Source: Septoria linicola (taxonomy: Eukaryota > Ascomycota > Dothideomycetes > Mycosphaerellales > Mycosphaerellaceae). From it: a DNA stretch of 64,000 nucleotides. The stretch covers positions 496,001 through 560,000 of the forward strand of contig CP099427.1 of assembly GCA_024114885.1 (NCBI GenBank), in the 5' to 3' direction. Shown in pieces: positions 12,310 through 24,849 of the stretch. A model generated the notes under the pieces. The model saw only the letters and a program-made list of their open reading frames with translations, had not been told where the DNA came from and searched no databases. Positions within the stretch are counted from its first letter, which is position 1; each line of letters starts with the position of its first letter. The position numbers and the translations under genes were made by a program.

Positions 12310-13194
12310 TCACGCGGATCTCGTGGCGAGGACCTCTTTCACTTTCGCCTGCTGCTCCTGATCAACTCCACACCTGGTCAGGTATGCCGCGACTCCGCCA
12401 TAGCTCTGCTCAATGGTCTCGACCACGCTGTCAACCCACTGATCCGGACAGCCGGCAAACTCTTCCCCCAAGCCAATCTTGGCAATAGCTTTCACTCGCT
12501 CTTGCTTGTCGCTTGCCAAGCCCTCTTCGCTTAATATATAGTCCCTCTTGATGTCCTCTTTGTTCACGCCGAGGAGCAACAGTGTGAGCAGGACCACAAG
12601 ACCAGTCCGATCTTTGCCTTGTGTGCAATGCACCAGAAGCGGGTAGCTGGTCTGTTTCGCTAGCACATTGAACACCAGCTTGACTTCTTTCTTGCATAGC
12701 TCCAGACTATCTTGGGCAAGGCCTATGAGACCGCGCTTTTGCATAACGTTGGACCCGATGATGGAAATGGCGTCCGTTCTCCAGCCGAGGGTATACCAGG
12801 TGAACAGCTTCGCCACGTTGAGGTAGGAAAGTTGCTTGATGAGATGACCAGAGTATGCAGAGCCATTGAAGTTGATCAATTCGTAATTGACTCCAGCTAT
12901 CCGAAAAGGGTACTGCCGGTCAATATGGCTTGGTAGTCCAGGTGGATCTGGTGCTGGAGGGACTTTCGAAGCATGCTTTTTCGTGACTTCTTGGTGCTCG
13001 GTGTCAGAGCGGAGATCTATGATGGTTTTGAGGCCGACTTCTGATGCTAAACGACTTTTATCTGCCGCCGTAGCGTCATCTGGTGCTGCAGAGCGGAAGA
13101 GCAAGCCAGGTCTCAGAGAAGAGTGGCCTACTGTTATGCCGATATCTCTGAAGTTGGGGACCTTCTCAAACGGTGCGATGGTAGCTGAAGACAT
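12310..13194 (-). CDS. Tyrosine/serine phosphatase, Y_phosphatase3 family
   Basis: A single exon of 294 residues. The first ATG is at 13194 (MSSATIAPFEKV), and the few codons upstream have no ATG. The N-terminus carries FEKVPNFRDIG, the usual NFRD opening of this family. The IIDLRS segment gives the conserved D-L-R-S/T loop. The catalytic P-loop HCTQGKDRTG fits HCX5R, with Cys near residue 190 and Arg near 196. A Tyr-rich helical region separates the two. Members hydrolyse phosphotyrosine or phosphoinositides and are common as small soluble proteins in fungi and bacteria. The substrate here is unknown. Length is normal for the family. The gene is divergent to EIS1 with 775 bp between the starts. 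Confidence 0.88.
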   Translation of the reverse strand: MSSATIAPFEKVPNFRDIGITVGHSSLRPGLLFRSAAPDDATAADKSRLASEVGLKTIIDLRSDTEHQEVTKKHASKVPPAPDPPGLPSHIDRQYPFRIAGVNYELINFNGSAYSGHLIKQLSYLNVAKLFTWYTLGWRTDAISIIGSNVMQKRGLIGLAQDSLELCKKEVKLVFNVLAKQTSYPLLVHCTQGKDRTGLVVLLTLLLLGVNKEDIKRDYILSEEGLASDKQERVKAIAKIGLGEEFAGCPDQWVDSVVETIEQSYGGVAAYLTRCGVDQEQQAKVKEVLATRSA

Positions 13195-13969
13195 TATTGC
13201 TTGCAATTAAGCTCTCGAGAGTCGGTGTGGATAGAGAGGCGTGAGGTTAATCGACCTTTCGAGAGCAAGTAGACAGAAGATTGCCTTTGATCGCCGCGAC
13301 TAAACCTGTCTGATATAACACATCTTGTATTCTGAAGGGCTGAGCTATCTTATCTAAATGTACCGCAGCATTACACCCGAATATGTACGTTGTTTGCTGT
13401 CTGCCATGATGAATAGTTGCACCATGTGATGTGCCAAGGTCAGCGCGTTGTGGCTACAAGGTTTGCACTAAGTTAGTCCTGGAAGTGTAAGCCCGAGGCC
13501 TGAGCTCGTTGGCGCGACGACATGAACAGACTGCTGGCGACGACGCAAGGTTGAACTATCCTGTACATGAAGCATGCTGCGAGTCATCTATATATCATGC
13601 ATACAGGCATTCGATGGATCGATACCGTTCATCCGAATGTCTTGTCGATGCCATGCATTCCAGACAAAGACAAGAGCTGACAAAAATGGTCTGGCCACGA
13701 GCTGTAACTAGAGCGGCTGACGTAGTTGTTGCTGGTGACGTCGAAGAAACGGCGCGTAACTCTATCCAATCTTCATCTCGCTGCGCTCCCGTCCATCCAT
13801 GCGCCTCTCTTGTTGTTTCTGCATCATCCAGTGCGACATTCCTGCTTCTGAAGTTTTCATATAATCTGGCAGGATTATATTATAATTGAAGATTGGTATT
13901 GGTTGTCTCGAAGACAGTCGCCACGCATCCCTGTTCGAAGTCGACATCATCAGCCGAAGCTCCGCAACA
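13195..13969. promoter_or_regulatory. Divergent promoter region between phosphatase and EIS1
   Basis: 775 bp between two divergent start codons, so it should hold both promoters and 5' leaders. A pyrimidine-rich stretch and a short AT-rich run (around 13,860-13,890) lie just upstream of EIS1. A plus-strand frame at 13509-13889 has no protein-like features and I leave it out. No defined operator can be named from sequence alone. Confidence 0.4.
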
Positions 13970-16900
13970 ATGGCGGCCGACACTGCGAGCTCGGATGCGC
14001 CGCCGCCGTGTCCAGATCCCTCCGCCCACGACCACCACAACAAGCTGTCGGCGCAGGCATCGACGGCAGCGCTGTATGTGACTAGTGCGCAGAAGGGAAG
14101 CCACTCGCGCAACAGCAGCATCCAGAGTGAGAGCGTCCTCGGGCCCGACGGCAAGCTGTCGTCCAAGAGTAAGCACTTCCACAGCATGGAAATGCAGTCT
14201 GACATGCTGTGACGCGTAATACTGACAGCAAGGCAATTACAGGCGCGGCGACATCATTAAAATATGCAAAAGCACAGGATCTGCCCAGTTTCCCGTCCAC
14301 GGGTAATGCCTCGGGTTCAGCAGGCAAGGCTGCTATGCTTGCTCAGGACTACAAGATGAAGGAGCTGTGGCAGCCTGAACAGAGCAAGGCTGGTTCAAAG
14401 GCTGCACTGCTCGCTGCTAACAAGGGCGGTAAGGTCGATCTCTGGCAAGCTTCTGCGACTCCCGAAGGCCAGTCAGCCGCAACATTGGCTTTCCGTAATA
14501 AGGGATTGAGCCCACAGGCATATGGCGGAAATAGCGCAGAGAACAAGAGCAAAGCACTTTTGGCCGCGACCAAGTCCACACAGCAGAGCAGAGCGCGAGC
14601 AACATCGACGCCTTCCGCGCCACCACAAATTTACCCCGATCAGGCTAATTCTGGCAAGAACGCACTGAACGCGGCCACAGTCTCCCATCGACAATCGGTT
14701 CGAGACCCAGGGCAGAATGACGGATGGAACTCAGAAGCGAATCAGGCCGCACGGGTAACTCATTTGGGCGAGAACGTGAGCGGTAAGATGTTCACAGGCA
14801 CCCCTGACTGGCAGTACGAGGAGGACAAGCACCAAGCGGCCTTGAAAGCCTCCGCCATTACAATGGCTCAGAGTCTGTACAAGAATCAAAACCGTCAAAA
14901 CATGCTGCTAGAGCCTGATGGGTCGGATCTGGCAGGCGCGCGGTCAGCAGCACGCAATCAGGCTGTTGCGCACCCCGACGTCAAGCAGGAAGCGCTCCAG
15001 TACATCAGTCTGCAAGACACTGCGCACAGGCTTGCAGCAGAGCGGCTGGCGAAAATCGATAAGGACATGGAGGGCAAGCGATTCCGCGAGCACTACGGCT
15101 ACGGCGACGAGAAGCCCAAGAGACTGTCCTCGCGCATGTCTCTGCGAAGCTCTGGGAACGAACGTCGTGGCAGGCAGCGAGCATCTAGCGAAGGTAATCA
15201 CGGACGATTTGATTCGGATTCCGACTCGGAAGATGAGAGGCAAGCAGGTCGCATACGTGCACAAATGGCTGGCTTGAACACTGCCACACGTCAAGTGGAC
15301 TCCAAGAAGCAGCAAGACGATCGTGCGAAGCTCTTGGCCGCTGCCGAAAAGCGGGTCTCAGCACGCATGCAGGACATGGACTCGAAAGTGTACCGCGACA
15401 CTGGCAAGGTCTCCCCAGCGATGATGGAAGAGTGGGAGGCGAAGGCTCGCGAGAAGGCCGAGCGTGAGCGACAAGAGCGAGCATTGAATCCTGGCAAGAC
15501 TCACATAGGCGGGGGTCAGTTTATGGACCAATCTGAAATCGAGGCCATCGCGGCGGCGCGCCTCAAGCCGACACTCGACGAGATTAGTGCCACAGCTGCT
15601 AACAGACGCCAACGAGATGAGGAGCTTCGAATTGAAAAGGACAAGCAGCATACGGCGCGAATGGAGGAGAAGATTTCGCAGCAGGCAGAGAAGGATAAGC
15701 AGCGCGCTATCAAGAGTGAGTACTACAAGTGTGAGTGATTTGGAATAATGCTGATTGTGAACATCAGATGATCTTCGCGACTCCGCTAGGCGAGAGAAGG
15801 CCGAGGAAAAGCGCGTCGCCAGAGAAGAGCAGCGGAAGAGTCGTGAGGTTAAGAGAGATACTGTTGGCTCTAACGTTCTACCCGTGGGTGGCGTCGAATT
15901 TGGCAGAACTCACGAGGTCCATGACCAGCCTACAGAAGACACCCCAGTGACAGACGGAAGGGAGAAGCACCAGTCTGCCCTGGCAAGGCTGAAGGCCAAG
16001 TTCAGGACAACTGGCTCCCACGAGAAGGCCGCCGACAAGGACGCAGATAATTCTGCATCCTCGGGCACCGTAGTCGCTGGTGGGGCTGCGGCTGGCGCTG
16101 TCACTGGTGCAACTTTGGCCAACCTCGAAAAGGACGGAGCACCCATTGACGCCCAGCAAGCATCCCACGCTGTCGCTGCTGACGAGGGCGCCACCAAGCC
16201 TCCAGCACTGAGTGGCACGACTGACGGAGCCGACACGCCTGTGTTACCACTGGCCGAGAATGAGAAGCAGCTTGCTACTGCTGGAGACTCTCCTTATGAA
16301 GCAGAATGGAAGGCGGGTGGTGCTGCTCCGACAGCTGCTACCACTGTCATTCCAGCCCCGGCCATTCAGCACGCTGATTCCGATTCGGACGCGGACGGTG
16401 AGGAGAGTCTCTACGAGAACAAAGAGAAGGCAACCAGGCCAACATTTGCGCAGACAGGAAGTGTCTCGGGATTCGCGAACGACACTATTCCCACTGCTTC
16501 TGGTGGCGGCGACAGAATGGCTACACTTGAGAGACATATCTCTCACATACCGGAGAGCGATGGATCCAGCTTGTCGAGCAGTGACGATGACTGGAATGAC
16601 GAGCGCACCTCGAGAGCGGCTCCGGCCGCCATCCCGGGCGATGCTACACACGAAACCTTGACCACGCCAACTGTGCAGGAGCCATCGGTCGCGCCATTGG
16701 CTGCCGCTGGCGCTGCTGCCCCGACTACTCACTCTGAGGCGGAGCACCCTCCCAGGACCATGACCGATGTGTACGACAGTACTACTGCGCCAGTGACCAC
16801 CGAGAAGCCAGCCAACGAAAGTGAGCCGCCCTATCCCGCCAACATAGTCTCAGCTGAGGCGACTTCTCGGCTTGAAGAGCAATGCGCTGACCCACCAGCA

Positions 16901-18013
16901 GGTCTTGCTACCGGACCACAAACTCCAGGTGTGCCGAGGGACACTTCTGCCCCCGATACGGCGTCGATAGTTGCGATTCCTCCTGCGTCAGTGACCTCGT
17001 CTCCGACTACGGGCGCCGCCACCCTCAAGCAAAAAATCAAGGGTGAAGAGAACGTGCCTGCTGTGGTTGGAGTGCCTGCACATGACACCACGAAGTCCAC
17101 TGAGCCTTTGCACATCACGGAAAACGCCGATAATGGTCCTCTGGACCATCCTCTGGTCGCCGCAGCTGAACCATCTACGGCCCCTGCTGCAGAGTTCTCG
17201 AAGAAAGAGGCGGAAAAAACTTCTCAGCCGATCTCGACTACCAACAGCGACACCAAACACCAGTCTGAAAAGGAGGGCAAAGGTGTGCGCGGATTCTTCT
17301 CCAAGCTGAGGAGCAAGTCTCGTTCCGAGAAGTCACCCGGCACAATTACAGCAGGCTCTTCCTCGAAGTACGACGAGTCGAAGCATGACAGCAAGTCTGT
17401 TCCTTACGAATCTACGAAGGCTGGGCAAACGCCAACTACCAACGATGGTACCTATGACAAGGCAGCAACTGCCGCTGCTGTCAAGCAGACTCTCGCTAGT
17501 CAGACTGCTGGCACGACTACCACAGCATCGACAATCCCACCGATCGACACCGGCGCCGAGTTCAGCTCGTCCACTGTGCAGCACACCGATGCGCCTGCGG
17601 CAGAATCTTCGAAGGTGGTTGGCACAACCGAGGCGGAATCTCCTTCCTCCTTCACGCGTGGCGAGACCAAGCCCTCCACTACAGATGACGTCTCATCTTC
17701 CGGCGCCGATGAAGAAGACCTCGAGCGTGGTCGTGGTGGTAGTGGACGAAGCTTCGCTAAGAAGCTTGGTTTCGGTCGCAACAAGGACGCTCACACCAAG
17801 GACGGCAAGCTTCACAAGCCAGCACCAGGAACAGAGGCCAAGACTTCGTCTGAAGCCGCAGGCCGTGCTAGCAGGTCCACAGACGACGAGAACGACAACT
17901 TCGAGGAGGCTCGCGATCATTTCGATGAGAGCCTCGCACCACCACCGGCATTCGGTGGGCAGAAGAAGAGTCAGAGCCCCGTCAGGGAGACGAAGTTTAA
18001 GGAGGATGTTTGA
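13970..18013 (+). CDS. EIS1: Eisosome assembly protein Eis1
   Basis: Exons 13970-14168, 14243-15715 and 15768-18013 give 1,305 residues in one continuous frame. Intron 1 (74 nt) has GTAAGC, a CTGAC branch and TTACAG. Intron 2 (52 nt) has GTGAGT, a CTGAT branch and ATCAG. The start CAACAATGGCG is the best context. The N-terminal third carries the Eis1 pattern: Ala-rich repeats of the form AA-LA-K followed by LW (AAMLAQDYKMKELW, AALLAANKGGKVDLW), then a charged helical stretch rich in Glu, Lys and Arg (residues ~430-600). The C-terminal half is acidic, Thr/Ser/Pro-rich and probably disordered. It contains two basic, membrane-binding-like motifs (GFFSKLRSKSRS near 1065; SFAKKLGFGRNK near 1220). 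In yeast, Eis1 helps form eisosomes, the Pil1/Lsp1 domains beneath furrows in the plasma membrane. The long tail is typical of filamentous species. Confidence 0.9.
14169..14242 (+). other. EIS1 intron 1
   Basis: 74-nt intron: donor GTAAGC, branch-like ACTGAC at 14221-14226, acceptor TTACAG. The alternative acceptor at 14228 breaks the frame, so 14242 is chosen. Confidence 0.85.
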
Positions 18014-18292
18014 AGAGGAGGCATGAAAATCACAGAATGATGATGTATTGATCCTGTTGATGCGTTGCTCTGTTTGTTTTTTGATTGGATGATTTTGCGC
18101 AAGATACCATTTCTCTCGGAAACAGCACACCAGGATAGCAGGAAAGAGGTTTCTCAGAGCCGCAATGAATGGATGGACGTAATAATTATTTATGACGAGT
18201 TTGAGATACGTACACGAATGTTTAGCTCTTATTGTATACGCTCGATTTACGTTCCGAGTGCCTCTCCATGATGTCTTATGCTTGACACCTCT

Positions 18293-21252
18293 CTAAGATG
18301 TGTTCGTGTTGGTGAAGTGTCGACTTGAGGTTCCCAACACACTGCGACCTGTGTCGGTGTTTGTACTGTCGCGTGCGTTGACTTGCATTCTTGTTGACTG
18401 TGACATGACGGTGCGGCCATTTGTGCTGGACGGAGGAGGCCGATTCTCCTTGTCCTCGTCTAGATCCTCCCCGTAGCTGACATAGGACTGTGAAGCCCGA
18501 GAACGAGACGCAGTGTCGTTAGCAGGCACTTGCGAGGCACTATCATCGGCCACAATACCATCGTCATCCCCTCCACCTCCTTCATCGTCATAACCACCGT
18601 TTTGGATCTTGGTCTCTTCTTCGGCAAGCGCACTCATGCGATTGATGAACTCCACCTGCAGATCCAAAAGCCACTTCTTCAAATTCTCATCTGACATGGC
18701 ACTCTCTTGTGCTTGACGGAGGTGCTCTTCGAGGTTAAGGAGAAGTTTCCTGCGCCGAGCAGTCACGACACCCAACGAGTGCTCTTTACGTTGCTTGACT
18801 TGCGCTTCGAGAAAGTAGCTGACGTGCTCAGCATGTTCGATCACATCTCGCGGCAGGGGCAGCACCTTGGCGATCTTCAAGCCATAGTGCTCATCTTTGA
18901 CTGTACCAGAAGCAACCTTGTAGAGCATCTGCATGCGCTTCGGGGAGTGGATGACTGCCAGGTGCAGGTCGACGACACCGTTGCGCTCAGATAAGATATT
19001 GGATAGGTCGCGAAAGTGTGTGGCAAACCAGACAAGAGCTCGAGATTCGACTAGTGCCTCAGCGATCGCTATTGCTATGCCTAAGCCATCGCGTGTGCTT
19101 GTGCCTCGACCTAGCTCGTCGACTATGGCCATGCTGTGCTCGTCAATATACTTGAGGATAAATGCGGTCTCGCGCATTTCTGCAGCGAACGTAGATACGT
19201 TGGCCTCGATATCGTCGTCCATCGACACTCGCGCAAAGAGCTGACGAATTATTGGAAAGGTGGCATACTGCGCTGGCACAAAGCTGCCAACCTGAGCCAT
19301 GATGGTCATCATGGCCACAGAGCGGATATAAGTGCTTTTGCCACTCATATTGCATCCAGTAATAATCTGGAATCGCATCTGCCGGGTGGCATACACATCG
19401 TTTGGAATGTACTTCGTGTTATGCACTTTTTCGCGAATTGGATGCCGACCAGCACGAATGCAAAGGGTTTTGCTCATCGCCGGTCGGCTATAATCTTGCA
19501 GTGAGACTAGATGCGCGAACGAGGCCAGCATATCTAGCATAGCCACGCATTCGCAGACCTTGAACAATCCTGACATGTGCTCTCGCACATCGGCGATAAG
19601 TTCCTTCACTGATCGGTCGCTCATGAGCATGACTTCTGTGTGTGCATCGTTCACTTTCTGATTTCGCTGAACCAGTTCAAGCGTTTGACATTCGATGTTG
19701 TCCTTTTTGCGAAATGTATTGATGCAGATACCTGGAAGTCTCCGATCCTCTAGATCGCCGACACGAAGTCGCAGATAGAACGAACGCGCAGGATCATATT
19801 TCGTTTGGAATGGTAGGTTATACTCCTCGCATATGTCAGAGATGTGCTGGAAGGCATCTGTCATAGACTCTTTGTAAGTCTGGCGTGCGACATCAAGAAG
19901 ACCATTGACGCCAGACTTGACAGCATATGTACGCTGATTCCGCAGATCCAGAGGCTGAGTCGCGTACATCGTGTCCTCGTTGATCGTGCTGGCGATCAAG
20001 TCCAGTGCAGACTCGATCATCTCGGGAGCACATATGCGCTGAATCTCTCGCAACATCTCACTACGGCAGCCAGCCAAAGCCTCCCACATCGGCTTGATGT
20101 GGGTGACGAAGTGCTTAAGCATTATGATATTGTTGACGTCTTTCTCAGTGTCTTGCAGGCTCGGCTTGGTTGGCACAACAATTAGCTGGGTGAGTGTGCG
20201 ATCCACATCCAGGAACGGTTTGAGCGCTGTGCGAACTGAGAAGAACATGTCCTCCTTGGTGCTCAATTCCTCAACTACATCATACCGTTTGTTCAAAGTT
20301 TCCTGGCTGGTGATGGGCTGTAGAATGTTGCTTCGCAACAAGCGCATCCCCATCGGTGTCAGCGTCTCGTTCAGCAGGCCAAGTAGGCAATCTTTGGACT
20401 TGGGATTGCAAAGATTCTGCACCAACTCCAGTGATCGCATTGTTCCAAGGTCAATCATCATCGAGCCCTCTGAGGGTTCATACTTGATTCGCAGTGAGTG
20501 GTAAGGAAATGTCTTCATCATACCCAGCTCGGTGAACTTCAGGGCAGCGGCAAAGCAACACACTGCATACCAGTTTCCTGTCACAGCAGTCTTGATAGAT
20601 TCGATGTCCTCAGGGAAGCCAAGCTGCTGGATGTACTCGAAGCCGACTGTCTCTGCCCAGTACTTGCGATCGAGCAACGTTAGATTACAGCCTATTTCGT
20701 CGAGGCGTTCTTCGATGATGGAAAATAGTTTCGATTTGGGATGAGACGAGGTTGAAACGATGCAGATGTTGCTTGGGTTGAAGACCATGAGCTTATGCAC
20801 AGTCTTGACGTATGTTTGACTATCGCTGAATTGGCTGAGGACAGCCTCACCGGTGTCGAGGTTGATGAACGCGAGGCCAACCGTTGGTGCAAACCCACGT
20901 GCCTCCGAGATGGCACAGATAATCTCTGCTCACCACATTAGACATGTATACGATCTGCTGCAGCAAACTCACCTTGATTCTCTATGCCGAGCGTGGATAC
21001 ACCTGTCCGCGGTCTCGCAGTGTTCGGCCTGCTTGCTTCTGTCCATGGGCGTGACTCGGTGGTGTCGTTGTGATTTGGATCGTCATACAGAGAACGCGAT
21101 GTGTCGTCTTTATAGCCGGTATTGTCATTGTGAGAAATTCTCCGCGTGGTGGTGTAATATGTGACAGTCTGGTCGTGCGAGATGCTCTGCTCGTCTCTCG
21201 AAGTGCTGTAGCCGGAGTACGAGGTTGACTGACGTCGACGTTTTCCGCCCAT
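18293..21252 (-). CDS. MSH4: Meiotic MutS homolog Msh4
   Basis: Exons 21252-20973 and 20925-18293 (47-nt intron: GTGAGT donor, CTAAT branch, GAGCAG acceptor) give 970 residues. Msh4 pairs with Msh5 in meiotic nuclei, binds branched recombination intermediates and favours crossovers; it does not repair mismatches. As in the family, the MutS mismatch-reading domain is missing. A variable ~90-residue N-terminus leads into EIICAISEARG. The MutS core follows, then the ATPase: Walker A GCNMSGKST (residues ~617-625), the SMDDDIEANVSTF signature (~661-673) and Walker B VDELGRGTST (~695-704). The NMSGKST form and the DDDIE signature separate Msh4 from Msh2, Msh3 and Msh6. The Walker A has Cys where Pro is usual. 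The C-terminal ~150 residues are acidic and Ser-rich. The start MGGKRRR at 21252 is chosen because upstream codons look like leader sequence. Confidence 0.95.
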
Positions 21253-21510
21253 AGCTGCCTCTCTGTCGATGGTATGTGAGAAGTCGTTGCAGGTATATGA
21301 AGTTGGACCATGTTTCGCCACCCGCCTGCCACATTCTGCGAGCCATCGTGACTTCCCAAACCAGCTGCCGAGAAAAGAAGGCACGACTGCACACAATGGC
21401 GGCAACAGCTCATCCACTGATCATGCTGCACCAGTCCATCGCACCAAATGACAGCTGTTCCAACAACGCATCAACGTTATGCGCTTTTGTACAATATCAG
21501 ACGTGACATT

Positions 21511-23224
21511 TCAGTGTCGCCATATTCTCACAGCCTTGTCTTGGCCCCCACTTCCAACCCTCTCTCCATCAGGACTCCAATCGACTGCGAAGACCTGATC
21601 CTGATGGCCAGGCAAATTCTCTGCAAGTTTTCCCTCCCTGACGTTCCAAGCCTTCAGTGTCGTATCTTTGCTCGCACTGACCAATAACCTCGAATCAGGC
21701 GAGAATGCTGTCTGATACACCGGTCCCACATGGCCTCTCAACGTCGTGATGAACTTCCCGTCTTGAGCCTGCCACAGTTTGACGTGATTATCAAAGCCGG
21801 CAGAGGCGATGAGCACTCCATCAGCGGAGAAAGTAACATGATTTACTGGCTTCTGATGGCCGTGCATCCTTTGTATTGGCTTGGTCGATTGCGAAGGGTC
21901 AAACAAAAACATGGTCATATCGTCGCTCACAGTCACGAGTCGTTCAGATCCTGCAAAGTCGTTAGCCCAAATCACAACACATGTATGCAAGGCCTCTCAC
22001 TCACCAGTACCTGCTACAGCTGCATCATATCGTTGCTTCGCCTTCTTTCTCTTGCCCTCTATCGACTCTGGCACGTCCTTGTTACCCTTGTGGTCGAAGT
22101 ACCCCGTCCGTAACACAAAGTCCGTCGATAGTGCAAGATGATTCACCCAATGGGCGTGCGCATTCAGCGTATGAACCAATGTGCCTTTCTCCGCATCCCA
22201 GATCTTGACTGTCTTGTCTCGCGACGTTGTGTAGATCCACCCTGCTCCTCCCCATTTCACACAAGTGACCCAACCTTTGTGCCCAGTGAGCGCCATATCC
22301 GTATGCCCACTGACTGCATCCCAAATTCGTACTGTGAAGTCTTGCGAAGAGGACGCAAGAAGGGGCCGTCCGGGATCGCGACTATGGTATGGTTGCCACG
22401 CTATGCTGAGGACTGATTTCGTATGACCTTTGAGTGGTCCGCCGAGTGGTGTGCCCTTCTTGGGATCCCATAACCGTACTGTGTTGTCATAACTTCCTGT
22501 CGCTAGTATGCCCTCGTCCGGAGACCACGCTACCGCCATGACCCATCCAGTGTGTCCTTTCAGCGTGTGTTTTGGGGTGCCAGTATCGCAATCCCATATT
22601 CTCGCCGTCTTGTCTCCAGATCCTGTTGCTAACCATGAAGACGTAGCTGGGTTGAACGACGCGCACAATATCGACTCGCCATGTCCGCTTATGCTCGCGG
22701 AGCACCTCGTCACTGGCTTGACTTTGAATACAGCTTCCGCACGAAATGGAATGTTCAGAGCCAATTCTGCGTCAAGTTATTAGCTCCGTCCTCACACTTG
22801 CCTCTGCCTACTTGGCTTTTGCTGCAACACATTCGCTTCCATGTTCGCGCTGCTAAGCTCACGCTGATGGTTTTCGAGACTCACCTGTTGTCGCCGTGCC
22901 ATCCAAATATCGCTTGATCACCTCCTCCTGTGAAAACTCTCCACCACTCTCGCCATAAGGGTTGTAGAAGCGGTACGGTAATCGATCGTCTGGATTCGTA
23001 TGACCGAGTAACGTGTTTAGAAGAAGCGACAGATTCTTCGGCGAAAGTTGCGATAGTTGGACGACTACAGGCTCGCTCGCAGGTACGCCAGTGTCTGCGT
23101 CTGTGAACTGAATGCGCTGTTGGCCGTCTGGGATAGTTTCCTGGGTGGTGTTGATGGGTTCGCGTGCTTTCGCTGCGGCCGCAGTCTTTTGACGCTTCGA
23201 TGGAGGTGGGAGTACTGTCGACAT
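21511..23224 (-). CDS. RSA4: Ribosome assembly factor Rsa4 (Notchless, NLE1)
   Basis: Exons 23224-22885, 22766-22005 and 21950-21511 give 513 residues, close to the usual ~515. Introns are 118 nt (GTGAGT, CTAAT branch, ACGCAG) and 54 nt (GTGAGT, CTAAC branch, TTGCAG), and all joins keep frame. The chosen Met starts STVLPPPSKRQK, matching the family's N-terminus; an in-frame Met lies 12 codons upstream. Residues ~30-110 are the NLE domain, whose conserved face is gripped by the MIDAS domain of the AAA+ ATPase Rea1/Midasin. Residues ~140-513 form an eight-bladed WD40 propeller with many GH...WD repeats (KTARIWDCDTGTPKHTLKGH; DNTVRLWDPKKGTPLGG). Rsa4 sits on pre-60S particles in the nucleolus and nucleoplasm, and Rea1 pulling on it drives 60S remodelling. 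It lies 258 bp downstream of the MSH4 start on the same strand. Confidence 0.97.
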
Positions 23225-23722
23225 CTCGTGAGGCTCTGACTGACCGTTTTGTGTAGACACGAAGATCGAGTCGGATCTTCAAAAAAGTTGACCAAACTCC
23301 GGCTAGACAATCGATAACAGTCGCGCTAGCGTGGTCTTGGCGTTAGTTCGGAGTTCAGAACGCGACAATACATCTTGCACCCAAGTCACCATCATGAAGC
23401 ATGATCGAATCTGGAGACTTTCAGATCTCTATCATATGTGGTACAGCCGAATACCCGAGAAGACAACAGCACTTTGTACAGTCACTCAGTACCTACGGCT
23501 TGCCTAAGGAGACCAAGTTCCAAAAAGTGGAATGACTGAGGACCATGGACTTGTGCATTTCGATGACAATTAATCTCATTTAGCATTACTGGTATCTCAA
23601 AGAAAAACTACTAACAAGAAACATTCTTTCTCCAACGCCGTCGCTTGGAACACAATGAAAACACCAGAAGGTATTCTGTTCAACACAAATCCAAACACTT
23701 CGCAAAAAGACCATCGTCCCAC
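23225..23722. other. Intergenic stretch upstream of RSA4
   Basis: About 500 bp holding the RSA4 promoter and the 3' end of the small Ser-rich gene. No ORF of note, RNA gene or repeat was seen. Confidence 0.5.
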
Positions 23723-24073
23723 CTAGTGCGGTCCCATCATAACCCAGTACTTGAAGTCCTCATAGTACGGCTGCACCTTCTTCCAGGTCGTGTACGACTC
23801 CGACCGCCATTCTCTTAGCTTGCTCGACACTGCTTGTCGCTTCGACGAGCTTGACGATTTGGCTTGCTCAGACATGAACTTGTCCATGGACACGAAGGAG
23901 CAAGTCTCAGAGATGTTATCCAATGCTTGTTGCTTGCGGTAGGCAGCTTTCTCTTCTTCGATTGACATGGTGTAGGATGAAGATCGGGATGATCCTCCTG
24001 ATCGAGACTTGTTGTAGTTGGCGTTTGATGGGTTGGTGGATGAGGCCAGGAAGTATGCTGTTGCTGCGGCCAT
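23723..24073 (-). CDS. Small Ser-rich protein of unknown function
   Basis: A frame of 116 residues from the ATG at 24073 (MAAATAYFLASST). The open frame extends upstream without an ATG, so a small 5' exon is possible. The protein has a Ser/Asn-rich first third (SRSGGSSRSSSYTMS), a charged helical middle (IEEEKAAYRKQQALDNISETCSFVSMDKF), a Ser/Lys run and an aromatic end (WKKVQPYYEDFKYWVMMGPH). There is no signal peptide or membrane segment. The even spread of charged residues and the defined aromatic C-terminus make it look like a real gene. I recognise no family. Confidence 0.6.
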   Translation of the reverse strand: MAAATAYFLASSTNPSNANYNKSRSGGSSRSSSYTMSIEEEKAAYRKQQALDNISETCSFVSMDKFMSEQAKSSSSSKRQAVSSKLREWRSESYTTWKKVQPYYEDFKYWVMMGPH

Positions 24074-24849
24074 TGTGGATGAGGTAGTTGTGTAGTAGCT
24101 TGCTGAGAGGATGGAGCTGCTAAACAGGCTGGATGATCGTTCTGTTGATTCAGGAAGGACTTCTTGATCGATCTGATTGTTTCTGCTGCTGATATTATAC
24201 CAGAAAGTGCATGGGAGACCTACTCTTATACCACTGTCCTTACCGGAGTTCAACTATGACACCTTCACGACCGTTATGATGAGTCCCACGCATTGGAAAG
24301 CATATTTACTTGGAAAGGCGCGTTCATCATGTGCGGCTCGCGTTGACTCAACTTACACGTGCAGGTGTAGAACTAGTGCAGCAAATTTTGACAAGAGGGC
24401 GTGAAAAGCGGTTCGAATCTCCATACACTGTCAAGTGAACTCCGGCCTTGGCTCCACAAAGTACTCCGAAGGGCGGGTGTGGCTTTTCCGCTGAGTCACC
24501 TGTCATCTGCCGTGCTTTGCAACCAGGTACTTGACATTTTCCGCCCTTTGATGTCGAAAGTCAGCCTGGTTTGCCAATCTGCTGTGCGACTGTTGTTGAC
24601 GTGCTTAGAATTCATGGGTCATTTGACCATGCACAACACTCGATTCTCTCATTTGCAAACATGCTAGGCGTAGACTTCATTGGGTGGGCTTTTTTATGAG
24701 AACGCGAGAAGACACTACTGACATCAGTCAATACACACACAGGAATTGGATCTCGCGATTGGATGATAGTAGCTGGGCCATGTAGGCATCCTACACAATC
24801 CCCTAGACCATGCAAGCATCTTTGCTCTGCACTCTGAAGAGCTTCCAAG
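24074..24849. other. Intergenic stretch, no gene seen
   Basis: About 775 bp between two same-strand genes. It should hold the promoter of the small Ser-rich gene and the 3' region of the DUF6604-type gene. A GGTTCGAATCT string at 24411-24421 resembles a tRNA B box, but no T stem or A box surrounds it. Confidence 0.45.

Noticed and set aside
24390..24440. tRNA gene suggested by GGTTCGAATCT at 24411-24421
   Set aside because: No pairing T stem, no A box at the right distance and no acceptor stem.
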